Notes: a model not told the origin generated them from the letters alone. A DNA stretch of 64,000 nt from Pelagerythrobacter marensis (GCF_036700095.1 NZ_CP144918.1:2171001-2235000), one strand, 5' to 3'. Numbered from the stretch's first letter, positions 1 to 9,255 are shown. Program-made: numbers and translations.

Positions 1-858
1 GCGGACAACGTGCGGGCCGACGCGGATGCGCTGGCCGGGCACATGAACTGGCGCGCGCGGCTCCTCGCGCTCGACGGCATGATGCCCGCGCTCGACGATA
101 CCGGGCGGCTGGCCTGGGGCACGCTGGCCGATGCGCCCGAAGATGCCGAACTGGTCTTCCTGGGCTTCGATGCCGGCGAGAACGGCGGGGGACGCGCCTG
201 TTTCGCGGCCGTGCCGCCGCAGGGCGATCCGCGCCCGCGCATGGCCAATCCGCAGCTGTGGAACCTCATGGCGGCGCTCTCGCCCGAAGACCTGGCGCTT
301 TACGGCGGCGCGCGCAGCCTGGTGGACTGGCACGCGCGGCATCGTTTCTGCCCGGCGTGCGGCGGCCCCACGCGGATCGCCAAGGGCGGCTGGCAGCGCG
401 ACTGCGTGGCGGAGAGCGGCGGCTGCGGCGCGCAGCAGTTCCCGCGCACCGACCCGGTCACGATCATGCTGGTCGAACATGACGGGCGGCTGATGCTGGG
501 CCGCGGGCTCGGCTGGCCGGAGGGGCGCTTTTCCGCGCTCGCCGGGTTCGTCGAGCCGGGCGAAAGCATCGAGGAGGCCGTGGCCCGCGAAGTGCTGGAG
601 GAATCGGGCGTGCGCGTGCGCGACGTGTCCTACGTCGCCAGCCAGCCCTGGCCGTTCCCCAGCCAGCTGATGATCGGCTGCCATGCCCACGCCGAGAGCG
701 ACGCCGTGACCGTCGACGAGACCGAACTGGCGGAAATCCGCTGGTTTACGCGCGACGAGGTTTCCGCTGCGCTCGCCGGAACGCCCGATGCGCCATTCAC
801 CGCGCCGCCCCCGCACGCGATCGCGCATCACTTGCTCGAATGGTGGATTGCCGAATGA
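1..858 (+). CDS. nudC: NADH pyrophosphatase NudC (5' end outside window)
   Basis: Nudix hydrolase that cleaves NAD(H) and NAD-capped RNA. A zinc ribbon is visible (CPACGG, then a Cys pair ending CGAQQFPRTDP). It is followed by the Nudix box, which starts GFVEPGES and contains REVLEESG, and by the NudC-specific SQPWPFPSQLM. The reading frame is open from base 1. The first in-frame start (GTG at 10) falls inside a stretch that continues naturally upstream, so I treat the gene as 5'-partial with 285 residues visible. Its stop overlaps the start of the following DsbA-like gene (ATGA), suggesting co-translation. Family assignment is firm; only the start is missing. Confidence 0.93.
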   Translation, partial: ADNVRADADALAGHMNWRARLLALDGMMPALDDTGRLAWGTLADAPEDAELVFLGFDAGENGGGRACFAAVPPQGDPRPRMANPQLWNLMAALSPEDLALYGGARSLVDWHARHRFCPACGGPTRIAKGGWQRDCVAESGGCGAQQFPRTDPVTIMLVEHDGRLMLGRGLGWPEGRFSALAGFVEPGESIEEAVAREVLEESGVRVRDVSYVASQPWPFPSQLMIGCHAHAESDAVTVDETELAEIRWFTRDEVSAALAGTPDAPFTAPPPHAIAHHLLEWWIAE

Positions 859-1523
859 AGACGCTGACGATCGACATCTGGTCCGATGTCATGTGCCCCT
901 GGTGCCTGGTCGGCTGGGGCAATCTGCGCCAGGCGCTCGACACGCTGGAGGGCGAGATTGCGGCCGAGGTCCGTTGGCGCCCGTTCGAACTCAATCGCGA
1001 CATGCAGCCCGAGGGCGAGGAACAGCAGGCGCATCTGCGCCGCAAATACGGCCGCAGCGAGGCCGAGGGGCAGGCCGTGCGCGAGCGCATGCGCGCCATG
1101 GCCGACGAAGCCGGCGTCTCGCTCGACTGGAACGGGGAGGGCGAGGCTCCGCCGGCGATGATGTGGAACACGTTTGCCGCGCACCGCCTGCTCGGCTGGG
1201 CGCTGGAAGGTGCGGGGCCGGAACGTCAGACCGCGCTCAAGCTCGCGCTGTTCCGCGCCCATTTCAACCACCGCCGGCGGATCGGCGACGAAGCCGTCCT
1301 GCTCGACATTGCGGAAGAAACCGGGTTCGACCGTGCTGCCGCGCGCGCGGCGTTGGACGATGCCGCGCTGGCAGCCCGCGTGCGTGCCGAGGAAGAGCGG
1401 GCGCTCGATCTCAACATCACCGGCGTGCCGGCAATGGTGGTCGAGGGCAAGTTCCTGATCCCCGGCGCGCAGCCGGCCGCAACCTATAGCGAGGCGCTGC
1501 GCCGGGTTGCGGCGAAGACATAG
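855..1523 (+). CDS. DsbA family oxidoreductase, FrnE-like
   Basis: Thioredoxin-fold protein of 222 residues with the redox motif CPWC directly after the first beta strand (DIWSDVMCPWC), as in FrnE/DsbA-type disulfide isomerases. The cis-proline region appears as ITGVPAMVVEGKF near the C terminus. No signal peptide is visible, so a cytoplasmic role is likely, unlike classical periplasmic DsbA. I chose the ATG at 855, which overlaps the nudC stop. A GTG 15 bases upstream would only add five residues inside nudC. The substrate is unknown. FrnE relatives have been linked to polyketide biosynthesis and stress responses, but nothing here identifies the partner. Confidence 0.85.
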   Translation: MKTLTIDIWSDVMCPWCLVGWGNLRQALDTLEGEIAAEVRWRPFELNRDMQPEGEEQQAHLRRKYGRSEAEGQAVRERMRAMADEAGVSLDWNGEGEAPPAMMWNTFAAHRLLGWALEGAGPERQTALKLALFRAHFNHRRRIGDEAVLLDIAEETGFDRAAARAALDDAALAARVRAEEERALDLNITGVPAMVVEGKFLIPGAQPAATYSEALRRVAAKT

Positions 1524-1812
1524 GGCCGATCGGCCGACGCCGAGCCCGCTTTTCCCCGTTTCGCGCCTGAGGCCGCCTGGTCTCGCATCTCCTGTCGTTC
1601 GATCCATCCGGGGCCGCTGAACGTTCGCGGCCCGATTCGCGCGGACAGGCGCCGTCTCGCGCCTTGCCCCATACCGAATTGCTCTTCCCGCCATCGCTTT
1701 GCGGCGGCGGGATCGCCGTCCTGCGCAAGTGCCGGCGCCCTCGCGGACGAGGCCGGTTTCCGCTCGCGAAACGCGGGCCGGACTCGGCTCCCGGTGAGAC
1801 AAATCTAGGGTT

Positions 1813-1844
1813 TTACAGTTCGAGATGTAAGTAAAATGTTGTAA
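1813..1844. promoter_or_regulatory. Candidate regulator site with TTACA/TGTAA half-sites
   Basis: TTACA (1813-1817) and TGTAA (1826-1830) form an inverted repeat with an 8-base spacer, and another TGTAA lies at 1840-1844. The same half-sites occur upstream of the response regulator operon at 15530-15577. Assignment as that regulator's binding site is inference from the shared motif only. Confidence 0.3.
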
Positions 1845-2013
1845 ACATAGAGACTTTCTCTTTGTGATTATCATTGTGTGGATGTAGGCAACAATTATTA
1901 ATTGGATGCCTTCGGTGAGAGAGGGTAATTTCCCTCATACCAATTTCAAAGATGGCAGCAAGTTTTCAAACTATATGAAAACCAGGCCAGATATCTGCCA
2001 CCTCCAATCGATT

Positions 2014-2029
2014 ACTATTTAATAATAGT
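2014..2029 (+). promoter_or_regulatory. AU-rich hairpin in the 5' leader
   Basis: ACTATT, loop TAAT, AATAGT: a perfect 6-base-pair A/T stem ending 11 bases before the ATG at 2041. Such a weak AU hairpin beside a start codon in a GC-rich genome could control ribosome access, for example in response to temperature. No strong Shine-Dalgarno is visible between it and the ATG. Function is speculative. Confidence 0.3.
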
Positions 2030-2040
2030 TGGGCAATGAA

Positions 2041-2589
2041 ATGAATATTTTGAAGCTGAAATCCGCACTTGTCGCACTTCCCCTCCTGCTGGGAGCGGCC
2101 GCTATGCCCGCCTCCGGGGCGGAGGCGCAAGCTCAGGGGCCGCAGGTTTCGGCTCAGCCTTCGGATGCAGCCCGGGCGCAGCAATTGTCGGGCGATATCT
2201 TCATTCGCAATGCGCTTGCGACGGTCCAGGCGCTCGATGCGGGTAGGGCCGCGCAGGTTTACGATGCCGGTTCGGCGGCGCTGAAGGCGGTTTCCACCAG
2301 GCAGCAGTTTGTCGAGGCCGTGGCATCGACCAATGCCCGCACTGGCGGCGTGGTTGCACGCGAATGGTCGCGGCTCGAACGTGTCCGGGTGGCTCCGCCT
2401 GCGGCCGATGCGGCCGCTCCTGCGGTGCCGGAGGGCAGCTACGTCACCGTTTACCTGCTTGCGCGCACCGCTCGCGGCCAAGCGCATCTCGAGCAGGTCA
2501 GCTTCCGGCTCGACGAAGACAACCAGTGGCGCCTTGCCGGCGTCACCGCGGCGCTGCCGCAGCAGCAGCCGCAGCAGCCGCAGGGCTGA
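2041..2589 (+). CDS. Exported DUF4019-like protein, first gene of adhesin locus
   Basis: Secreted or periplasmic protein of 182 residues. It starts with a signal peptide (LKSALVALPLLLGAAAMPASGAEA), followed by one compact domain. The pattern (a conserved W in REWSRL, PEGSYVTVYLLA, and a terminal DNQWRLAGV) resembles the DUF4019 family and is shared with the protein at 10127-10633 on the other side of the adhesin. The C terminus is a Q/P tail (QQQPQQPQG). I chose ATG 2041 rather than the in-frame TTG at 2029 because it gives a compact signal peptide and leaves the leader hairpin untranslated. Function is unknown. Position suggests a role in export, folding or stability of the adhesin. Confidence 0.65.
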   Translation: MNILKLKSALVALPLLLGAAAMPASGAEAQAQGPQVSAQPSDAARAQQLSGDIFIRNALATVQALDAGRAAQVYDAGSAALKAVSTRQQFVEAVASTNARTGGVVAREWSRLERVRVAPPAADAAAPAVPEGSYVTVYLLARTARGQAHLEQVSFRLDEDNQWRLAGVTAALPQQQPQQPQG

Positions 2590-2599
2590 TTTCCATTCT

Positions 2600-2621
2600 G
2601 CTCCGGCCCGACGGCCGGAGC
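2600..2621 (+). promoter_or_regulatory. Intercistronic stem-loop before the adhesin gene
   Basis: GCTCCGGCC, loop CGAC, GGCCGGAGC: a perfect 9-base-pair stem between the DUF4019-like gene and the adhesin gene, with no T-run after it. It therefore looks more like an mRNA processing or attenuating element than a full intrinsic terminator. Confidence 0.4.
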
Positions 2622-2652
2622 CGTGCCTGACGTCGACTGAAAAGGACGAATC

Positions 2653-5600
2653 ATGAGCAACAACCGCAACGCCCATTCCATCTGCCAGTACGGCCACGAT
2701 GCCAGCCAGATGCTCACGAGTTCGAACGGACTCGGCAAGGGCGTCCGGCGGCGGATCATGGCGATCCTGCGTCTTTCTTCCGCCTGCGTGGCCTTCGGCC
2801 GCCAGCGCGGGCTCGGCGCGCTGGGGCATTCGTCTTCGCGCGTGGCCTTTGTCGTGCCTGCCGCGCTGGGCTCGGCCCTCGCGCTCGGCATTGCCGCGCC
2901 TTCGGCTGTGGCGGACACTCTGGAGTCCGGCGGCACTTGCGTTTCCGCCGGGTCGGGTGTGGTCGGCAATGAACCGAACCAGGGCAATACGACCGACCAG
3001 CCGGCCGATGGCAGCGGCACCTATTCGACGGTCGCCGGCTGCAATGCCGACGGTCACAACCAGCTCGGCGTCACCGTTTTCGGCACCCGGGCCGATGGCT
3101 TTGGAGCAGGTGCAGTCGCCGTCGGTTACAACGCCGATGCGGTGAAATGGGCTTCGGCCTTCGGTCTGGACGCCAATGCCTCGGCGACCGGATCGGTGGC
3201 GCTGGGCTTCAGCGCGGTGTCGAGCGGTGCCAATGCGGTTGCCATCGGCAGCGCGGGCGGCGATGGCACGACCCCGCTGACCGTCGCGAACTCGACCACC
3301 GCCTCGGGCGCCGGCGCGGTGGCGATCGGCAGCAATGCGACCCGCGGCGCGCAGGCCCGCAGTGCGAATTCGATCGCGCTCGGCGGCGAGGCGACGGTCG
3401 GTTCCGGCGCGACTTCGGGCATCGCGATCGGCACGGCAGCCACGGCGAACGGCAACGGTTCCGTCGTTATTGGCGCTTCGGCGGAAAATGCCGCGACGAT
3501 TACGGCGGTCGTCATCGGCCCCGATGCGACAAGCATCAGCACGGCCGGTGTGGTTATCGCGCATGCGAGAAACGATGAATTGGGAGTTCCGACGGCCTTG
3601 ACGACCGACGGAGCCACGCCATCCATCCTCTATTCGGTTGCGGTTGGCGATAGTGCCGAAGCGGGGAACGGCGGAACGGCGGTCGGGTCGAAGGCGAGTG
3701 CCGTTGGAAACGGCGCCCTCGCCCTGGGGGCAGGCACCAGCGCCAGTGGCACTGTGGCGACGGCAGTTGGTTTCGCCAGCTATGCAACGGGCGAATATTC
3801 GCAGTCCTTCGGGTACGAAAGCGCTGCAAGCGGCGACTTCGGGACGGCTATCGGTTCGACTTCGACGGCTTCTGGCATCTCCTCGGTGGCGCTTGGCACC
3901 TCGGCATCGGCGACGGGCGAGCACGCGGTGGCGATAGGGTCGTCGCCCACCAACAGCCCGCAACAGGACAGCACCACGAATACGCGCGCCAGCGGGGCCA
4001 ACTCGCTGGCCCTCGGCACGTCGGCGGTCGCGGCAAACAGCAATGCCATCGCGATCGGCACCGGTGCCGAAGCCACGGGTGCGCAATCGATCAGCATCGG
4101 CACGGGCAATCAGGTCAGCGGCGACAACTCGGGCGCGATCGGCGATCCGACGACGATTACGGGGACGGGCAGCTATTCGCTGGGCAACGACAACACGATC
4201 GATGCCGACGAAGCGGGCGTGTTCGGCAACAACAACGTCCTGACGGCAGCGGCAGATGGCAGCCGGATCATCGGCAACGGCAACAATGTCGATGTTGCCG
4301 ATGCCTTCGTGATCGGCAATGGCGCCGATGCGACCGTCGCGGGCGGTGTCGCGCTGGGCAGCGGCTCGGTCGCCGGTACGGCAGCCGGTGTCGCCGGTTA
4401 CGACCCGGTGACGGGCGCGCCTTCCACCGACGCGACGCCGACCTGGCAGAGCACTGCCAGCGCGGTCGCCGTGGGCGACGCTGCGGGCGGGGTGACGCGC
4501 CAGATCACCGGCGTCGCCGCCGGCACCGAACTGACCGACGCGGTCAATGTGGCGCAGCTCCAGGCGGCGCAGGCTGCGGCGACGACGCATTACTACAGCG
4601 TCAACGATGGCGGCGTGATCGGCGGCAACTACAACAACGACGGCGCCACGGGCCTGAATGCCCTGGCAGCGGGGGTCGATGCCTCTGCCGCGGGCGTGGA
4701 TGCCGCCGCCATTGGTCTGGGTGCCGATGCCTCGGCGGAAAAGAGCACTGCCATTGGCCCGAATGCGACCGCCTCGGGCGATTTCTCGGTGGCCATCGGC
4801 AGCAACTCCGAGGCGCTGGGAGTCCATGCCGTCGTCCTGGGTGCAGACAGCCGGGCCGACGCGGTGTCCACGGCGCTGGGCCAGAACGCCAATGCGGAAA
4901 CGGTCGACGGACAGGGCTTCGCCACGGCGGTGGGCAACAGCAGCCTGGCAAACCAGGTCGGCGCGGTCGCGCTGGGTGCGGGTGCGAACGCGACCGGCGA
5001 GCGAGCGACGGCACTGGGTGCCGATACTACGGCTTCCGGCGGCTACAGCGTGGCTCTGGGGCAGAACGCGCTGGCGACCGCAGACCGTGGCGCTGCGTTG
5101 GGCGTCGGGGCGCAAGCCCTGGCCGAGGGTGGCATTGCGCTCGGGGCGGGGTCGATTGCTGACACTGCCGCAGGCGTTGCCGGCTACGACCCCCTCACCG
5201 GGCTCGGCTCCACGGATCCGTCTTCCACCTGGGTCAGTACGCTTGGCGCCGTCAGTGTCGGCGGCGCAGGCGATACGCGCCAGATCACCGATGTCGCGGC
5301 GGGCACCGAACTGACCGACGCGGTCAATGTCGCGCAGTTGCAGGCGGTCGAATCGCTGGCGACGTCCGGCTGGAATGTGACCGACGGCACGACCGGGGCG
5401 AATATCGGCCCGGACGGGACGGTGACCTTCACCGGCGATACGAACATCTCGGTGGCGCAGACGGGTGTGGACGACAACGGCGCGGTCGAGATTGCGCTGA
5501 ACCCCGATGTCGACCTGACCGCTGCGGGCAGCCTGACGGTGGGCGATACTCTGGTCGACACCAATGGCCTTGCAGTGACCGACGGTGTGACGACAACGGC

Positions 5601-8600
5601 CGTAGGGGCCGACGGCGTAACCAGCGGAACGGTGGTGCTGAGCGGGGTGTCGAACGACATCACCGGTCTCGGCAACACGACGCTGACCGATCCGAGCTTC
5701 GGCACGGTCGGCCGCGCGGCGACCGAGGAGCAGCTGGCGATCGTCAACCAGACCGCGAGCGCGGGCTGGAACGTCAGCGCGCAGGGCGCGAACGCGACCA
5801 ATGTCTCGGTGGCAAGCGCGACCGGTGCTGACGTCGACCTCAACAATGCCGACGGCAATATCGAGGTCACGAAGGCGACCGACAGCAACGATGTCACGTT
5901 CGACCTGGCCGACGATATCACGGTCGACAGCATGGTTGCGGGCAACACCACGATCGACACCGATGGCCTGACCATCGCGGGCGGGCCCAGCGTGACCAGC
6001 GGCGGCATCGACGCCGGCGGCACGGTGATCTCCAACGTCGCCCCCGGCATCGCTGGCACCGATGCGGTCAACCTCGACCAGCTTCAGGCGGCACAGGCGG
6101 CCGCGACGACGCATTACTACAGCGTCAACGATGGCGGCGTGATCGGCGGCAATTATAACAACGACGGCGCGATAGGAACGAACTCGCTTGCAGCGGGTGT
6201 GAATGCCCAAGCCCAAGCAGCCGACAGCGTGGCAATAGGCCTGAATAGTCAAACGACGGATATAAATGCCACGTCAATAGGTGCTTATTCTACCACTCAG
6301 GGAGTGAACGATACGGCGCTGGGGGCCTTCGCCGCCGCCAACGGACACGAATCGACGGCCCTCGGTGCTGGAAGTTTTGTGTATGACAGCGGAACCGGTG
6401 TCGGCTTCAACACCTCGGTCGAGGGCCGCGGTGTGGCGGTCGGGCACAGCGCTTCGACGGTCGTGGACGGCACGGCGCTTGGTTCGAGCAGTAGTGTCAC
6501 AACTGCATATGGTGTGGCGCTGGGCAGCGGTTCGGTCGCCAGCACGGCAGCGGGCGAAACGGGCTACGTTCCGACCGGTGCGCTGGCGGGCGATGCCGCG
6601 GCCATTGCCGCTACGGATAGCACGACGCTTGGCGCCGTCAGTGTCGGCAGTGCCGGCAATACGCGCCAGATCACCAATGTCGCCGCTGGTACGCAAGACA
6701 GCGACGCGGTCAATGTCGCGCAGTTGCAGGCGGTCGAATCGCTGGCGACGTCCGGCTGGAACGTGACCGATGGCACGACCGGTGCGAATATCGGCCCGGA
6801 CGGGACGGTGACCTTCACCGGCGATACGAACATTTCGGTGGCCCAGACGGGTGTGGACGACAACGGCGCGGTCGAGATTGCGCTGAATCCCGATGTCGAC
6901 CTGACCGCTGCGGGCAGTCTGACGGTGGGCGATACTCTGGTCGACACCAATGGCCTTGCAGTGACCGACGGTGTGACGACAACGGCCGTAGGGGCCGACG
7001 GCGTGACCAGCGGGACGGTGGTGCTGAGCGGGGTGTCGAACGACATCACCGGTCTCGGCAACACGACGCTGACCGATCCGAGCTTCGGCACGGTCGGCCG
7101 CGCGGCGACCGAAGAGCAGCTGGCGATCGTCAACCAGACCGCGAGCGCGGGCTGGAACGTCAGCGCACAGGGCGCGAACGCGACCAATGTCTCGGTAGCA
7201 AGCGCGACCGGCAGCGATGTCGACCTCAACAATGCCGACGGCAATATCGACGTGACGAAGGCGGCGGACAGCAACGATGTCACCTTCGACCTCGCGTCCG
7301 ATCTGGTGATCGACAACAGCATCACCGTTGGCGACACGGTCATCGACGGCGACAGCGTGACGACGACCAACCTGACGGTGACGGGCGACACCCAGCTGGG
7401 CGACAACTTCGTCGTGAACGACGGCGGCGTCTACTACGACGGCCCGGTCACCGAGGGTAACCACATCGTCAACAAGACCTATGTGGACGACTCGGTCACC
7501 GCGGTTACCGAAGCGGGGCTGAACTTCGCCGATGCTGCGGGCAATCTGGTTCATGTCGATCTGGGCGGCACGCTGCCCGTGATCGGTGCGACCACGCAGG
7601 TCGTGACTTCCCTATCGACCTCGGCCCCGACAGTGGGCACTTACTCGTCGGCCAATGTCCAGACCATCGCGGACGCCGCGACCGGTCAGGTCCAGGTCCA
7701 GATCGCGGACAGCCCGAAATTTGGCGATGTCACCATCAACGACAACGGCACCGGCCGGATCACGGGCGTGACGGCGGGCACGGCGGACACCGATGCGGTC
7801 AACGTCGCCCAGCTGAACGAAGTGAGCGATATCGCCAATGCCGGCTGGAACGTGACGGCGCAGGGCGCGAACGGCACCAATGTCGGTGTCAACAGCCCGA
7901 CGGGTAACAGCGTCGACCTCAACAACAGCGACGGCAATATCGAGGTTACCAAGACTGCCGACAGCAACGATGTCACCTTCGACCTCGCATCCGATCTGGT
8001 GATCGACAACAGCATCACCGTCGGCGACACGATCATCGACGGCGACAGCGTGTCGACGACCAACCTGACGGTGACGGGCGACACGCAGCTGGGCGACAAC
8101 TTCGTCGTGAACGACGGCGGCGTCTACTACGACGGCCCGGTCACCGAAGATAACCACATCGTCAACAAGTCGTATGTGGACGAGTCGATCACGACGGCCG
8201 TCAGCAACGTCAACATCGGTTTTGCGGGCAATTCGGGCGGTGCGGTGACCCGTTCGTCCGGCCAGGTTCTGACTATACAGGGTGAGGGCACGACTGCGGG
8301 CGATTATTCGGGGGCGAACATTCGCACGGTTACCGATCCGGCGACGGGTTCGGTCAACATCGAGATGGCGGAGAGCCCGCAGTTCGGCAATGTGACGGTC
8401 AACGCCGACGGCACCGGCAAGATCACCGGCGTGACGGCGGGCGAACTGTCGTCGACCAGCACCGATGCGGTGAACGGCAGCCAGATCGTTGCCCTGGGCG
8501 ACAGCATCGCCTCTTCGCTCAGCCCCGGGTCGAGCTACGATCCGGCGACGAACACCATCAACACGCAGATCGCGGTGGGCGGCAACGTCTACAACAACGT

Positions 8601-9255
8601 CGAATCGGCGATCCAGGCGGTCAACAGCAACGCTTCGGCCGGGTGGAACGTCACCACCGGCGCGACCGGGTCGGGCGTGGCCACGGGGTCGAGTGTGGCC
8701 AATGTCGCACCGGGCGCCACGGCCAGCTTCACCGCCGGCAACAACATGATGATCCACCAGAACGGGACCGAGGTTCAGGTTGCGCTGAACCCCAACCTGA
8801 CCGGGATCGAGAGCATTGCGATCGAGAACGGGCCGACCATCGACGGCAACGGCATCGATATGGGCGGCACGCGGATCACCAATGTCGGCGCCGGGGTCGC
8901 ACCCACCGACGCGGTGAACCTGGGCCAGCTCAACGCCGGCCTGGCCGATACGCTCAACCAGGCGAACCACTATACCGACGCGATGATTGCGGATCTGCGG
9001 TTCGACCTGTCCGACTATCGCAGCGATGCGAACGGGGGCACGGCCTCGGCCATGGCCATGGGCATGGTCCCGCAGGCTTTCGAGCCGGGCATGGGGATCA
9101 TGGGCTTCGGCATTTCGCACTGGCAGGGCGAGCAGGCCATCGCGGTCGGGTTCTCGAAGGCTTCGGACAACGGCCGGTTCGTGATCCGCGCCACCGGCAC
9201 CTACAACACCCGGAACCAGGCCGGCGCGGCGATCGGTGCGGGGATCCAGTTCTGA
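2653..9255 (+). CDS. Trimeric autotransporter adhesin (YadA/Hia-type), 2200 residues
   Basis: Very large surface adhesin (type Vc secretion). An extended N-terminal signal region of about 85 residues ends with a hydrophobic segment (VAFVVPAALGSALALGIAAP) and the likely cleavage site AVADT. Long runs of YadA-head repeats follow (GAVAIG/ATALG/SVALG units, residues about 150-600, 680-870 and 1165-1320). Seven neck motifs of the type TDAVNVAQLQ or TDAVNLGQLN lie near residues 622, 882, 1128, 1342, 1706, 1926 and 2078, separating stalk and Trp-ring-like modules (SGWNVT, SAGWNV). The C terminus is the trimeric beta-barrel anchor (residues about 2130-2200), ending GAAIGAGIQF with the terminal Phe typical of outer-membrane proteins. 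The ATG has an AAGGA Shine-Dalgarno. Several modules are near-exact duplications. Expected role: attachment to surfaces, autoagglutination or biofilm. The target is unknown. Confidence 0.93.
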   Translation: MSNNRNAHSICQYGHDASQMLTSSNGLGKGVRRRIMAILRLSSACVAFGRQRGLGALGHSSSRVAFVVPAALGSALALGIAAPSAVADTLESGGTCVSAGSGVVGNEPNQGNTTDQPADGSGTYSTVAGCNADGHNQLGVTVFGTRADGFGAGAVAVGYNADAVKWASAFGLDANASATGSVALGFSAVSSGANAVAIGSAGGDGTTPLTVANSTTASGAGAVAIGSNATRGAQARSANSIALGGEATVGSGATSGIAIGTAATANGNGSVVIGASAENAATITAVVIGPDATSISTAGVVIAHARNDELGVPTALTTDGATPSILYSVAVGDSAEAGNGGTAVGSKASAVGNGALALGAGTSASGTVATAVGFASYATGEYSQSFGYESAASGDFGTAIGSTSTASGISSVALGTSASATGEHAVAIGSSPTNSPQQDSTTNTRASGANSLALGTSAVAANSNAIAIGTGAEATGAQSISIGTGNQVSGDNSGAIGDPTTITGTGSYSLGNDNTIDADEAGVFGNNNVLTAAADGSRIIGNGNNVDVADAFVIGNGADATVAGGVALGSGSVAGTAAGVAGYDPVTGAPSTDATPTWQSTASAVAVGDAAGGVTRQITGVAAGTELTDAVNVAQLQAAQAAATTHYYSVNDGGVIGGNYNNDGATGLNALAAGVDASAAGVDAAAIGLGADASAEKSTAIGPNATASGDFSVAIGSNSEALGVHAVVLGADSRADAVSTALGQNANAETVDGQGFATAVGNSSLANQVGAVALGAGANATGERATALGADTTASGGYSVALGQNALATADRGAALGVGAQALAEGGIALGAGSIADTAAGVAGYDPLTGLGSTDPSSTWVSTLGAVSVGGAGDTRQITDVAAGTELTDAVNVAQLQAVESLATSGWNVTDGTTGANIGPDGTVTFTGDTNISVAQTGVDDNGAVEIALNPDVDLTAAGSLTVGDTLVDTNGLAVTDGVTTTAVGADGVTSGTVVLSGVSNDITGLGNTTLTDPSFGTVGRAATEEQLAIVNQTASAGWNVSAQGANATNVSVASATGADVDLNNADGNIEVTKATDSNDVTFDLADDITVDSMVAGNTTIDTDGLTIAGGPSVTSGGIDAGGTVISNVAPGIAGTDAVNLDQLQAAQAAATTHYYSVNDGGVIGGNYNNDGAIGTNSLAAGVNAQAQAADSVAIGLNSQTTDINATSIGAYSTTQGVNDTALGAFAAANGHESTALGAGSFVYDSGTGVGFNTSVEGRGVAVGHSASTVVDGTALGSSSSVTTAYGVALGSGSVASTAAGETGYVPTGALAGDAAAIAATDSTTLGAVSVGSAGNTRQITNVAAGTQDSDAVNVAQLQAVESLATSGWNVTDGTTGANIGPDGTVTFTGDTNISVAQTGVDDNGAVEIALNPDVDLTAAGSLTVGDTLVDTNGLAVTDGVTTTAVGADGVTSGTVVLSGVSNDITGLGNTTLTDPSFGTVGRAATEEQLAIVNQTASAGWNVSAQGANATNVSVASATGSDVDLNNADGNIDVTKAADSNDVTFDLASDLVIDNSITVGDTVIDGDSVTTTNLTVTGDTQLGDNFVVNDGGVYYDGPVTEGNHIVNKTYVDDSVTAVTEAGLNFADAAGNLVHVDLGGTLPVIGATTQVVTSLSTSAPTVGTYSSANVQTIADAATGQVQVQIADSPKFGDVTINDNGTGRITGVTAGTADTDAVNVAQLNEVSDIANAGWNVTAQGANGTNVGVNSPTGNSVDLNNSDGNIEVTKTADSNDVTFDLASDLVIDNSITVGDTIIDGDSVSTTNLTVTGDTQLGDNFVVNDGGVYYDGPVTEDNHIVNKSYVDESITTAVSNVNIGFAGNSGGAVTRSSGQVLTIQGEGTTAGDYSGANIRTVTDPATGSVNIEMAESPQFGNVTVNADGTGKITGVTAGELSSTSTDAVNGSQIVALGDSIASSLSPGSSYDPATNTINTQIAVGGNVYNNVESAIQAVNSNASAGWNVTTGATGSGVATGSSVANVAPGATASFTAGNNMMIHQNGTEVQVALNPNLTGIESIAIENGPTIDGNGIDMGGTRITNVGAGVAPTDAVNLGQLNAGLADTLNQANHYTDAMIADLRFDLSDYRSDANGGTASAMAMGMVPQAFEPGMGIMGFGISHWQGEQAIAVGFSKASDNGRFVIRATGTYNTRNQAGAAIGAGIQF
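4555..4648 (+). repeat. Adhesin internal repeat B, copy 1
   Basis: Encodes the module starting QLQAAQAAATTHYYSVNDGG. It recurs almost unchanged at 6079-6172 (offset 1524 bases). Confidence 0.8.
5323..5916 (+). repeat. Adhesin internal repeat A, copy 1 (about 594 bases)
   Basis: Long stalk module beginning VNVAQLQAVESLATSGWNV. It recurs at 6709-7302 (offset 1386 bases) with only scattered mismatches, mostly silent, over about 500 bases. This is a recent duplication or a product of gene conversion. Confidence 0.85.
6079..6172 (+). repeat. Adhesin internal repeat B, copy 2
   Basis: Second copy of the HYYSVNDGG-containing module seen at 4555-4648. The amino acid sequence is essentially identical, with a few synonymous changes. 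Confidence 0.8.
6709..7302 (+). repeat. Adhesin internal repeat A, copy 2
   Basis: Second copy of the 5323-5916 module. The copies begin to diverge at the residues after SVASATG (ADVDL against SDVDL). Confidence 0.85.
7267..7489 (+). repeat. Adhesin internal repeat C, copy 1
   Basis: Stalk module containing DNSITVGDTVIDGDS and GGVYYDGPVTEGNHIVNK. It recurs at 7960-8182 (offset 693 bases). Confidence 0.85.
7960..8182 (+). repeat. Adhesin internal repeat C, copy 2
   Basis: Second copy of the 7267-7489 module, with a few substitutions (VTE-G to VTE-D, KTYVDD to KSYVDE). Confidence 0.85.

Larger units (their letters stand above)
1524..2040. other. Non-coding stretch with AT-rich adhesin leader
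   Basis: No convincing gene. The first part (to about 1795) is GC-rich and starts with the perfect palindrome GGCCGATCGGCC at 1524-1535. From about 1800 to 2040 the composition changes sharply to AT-rich, unlike the rest of the window. This half holds TTACA at 1813 and TGTAA at 1826 and 1840, a GAGGG/CCCTC inverted repeat at 1921-1936, and an AU hairpin at 2014-2029 just before the first gene of the adhesin operon. I read it as a promoter/leader region; I cannot place the -10 and -35 elements with confidence. Confidence 0.55.

Noticed and set aside
1966-6252. 1428-residue open frame antisense to the adhesin
   Set aside because: Its translation is arginine/aspartate/histidine-rich low-complexity sequence that mirrors the adhesin repeats. 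It also runs through the AT-rich leader. No known domain; a mirror of repeated GC-rich coding DNA.
3040-9000. CRISPR-like or satellite repeats in 3-9 kb
   Set aside because: The periodicity is at codon level and encodes adhesin head and stalk motifs in one open frame; there are no constant spacers.
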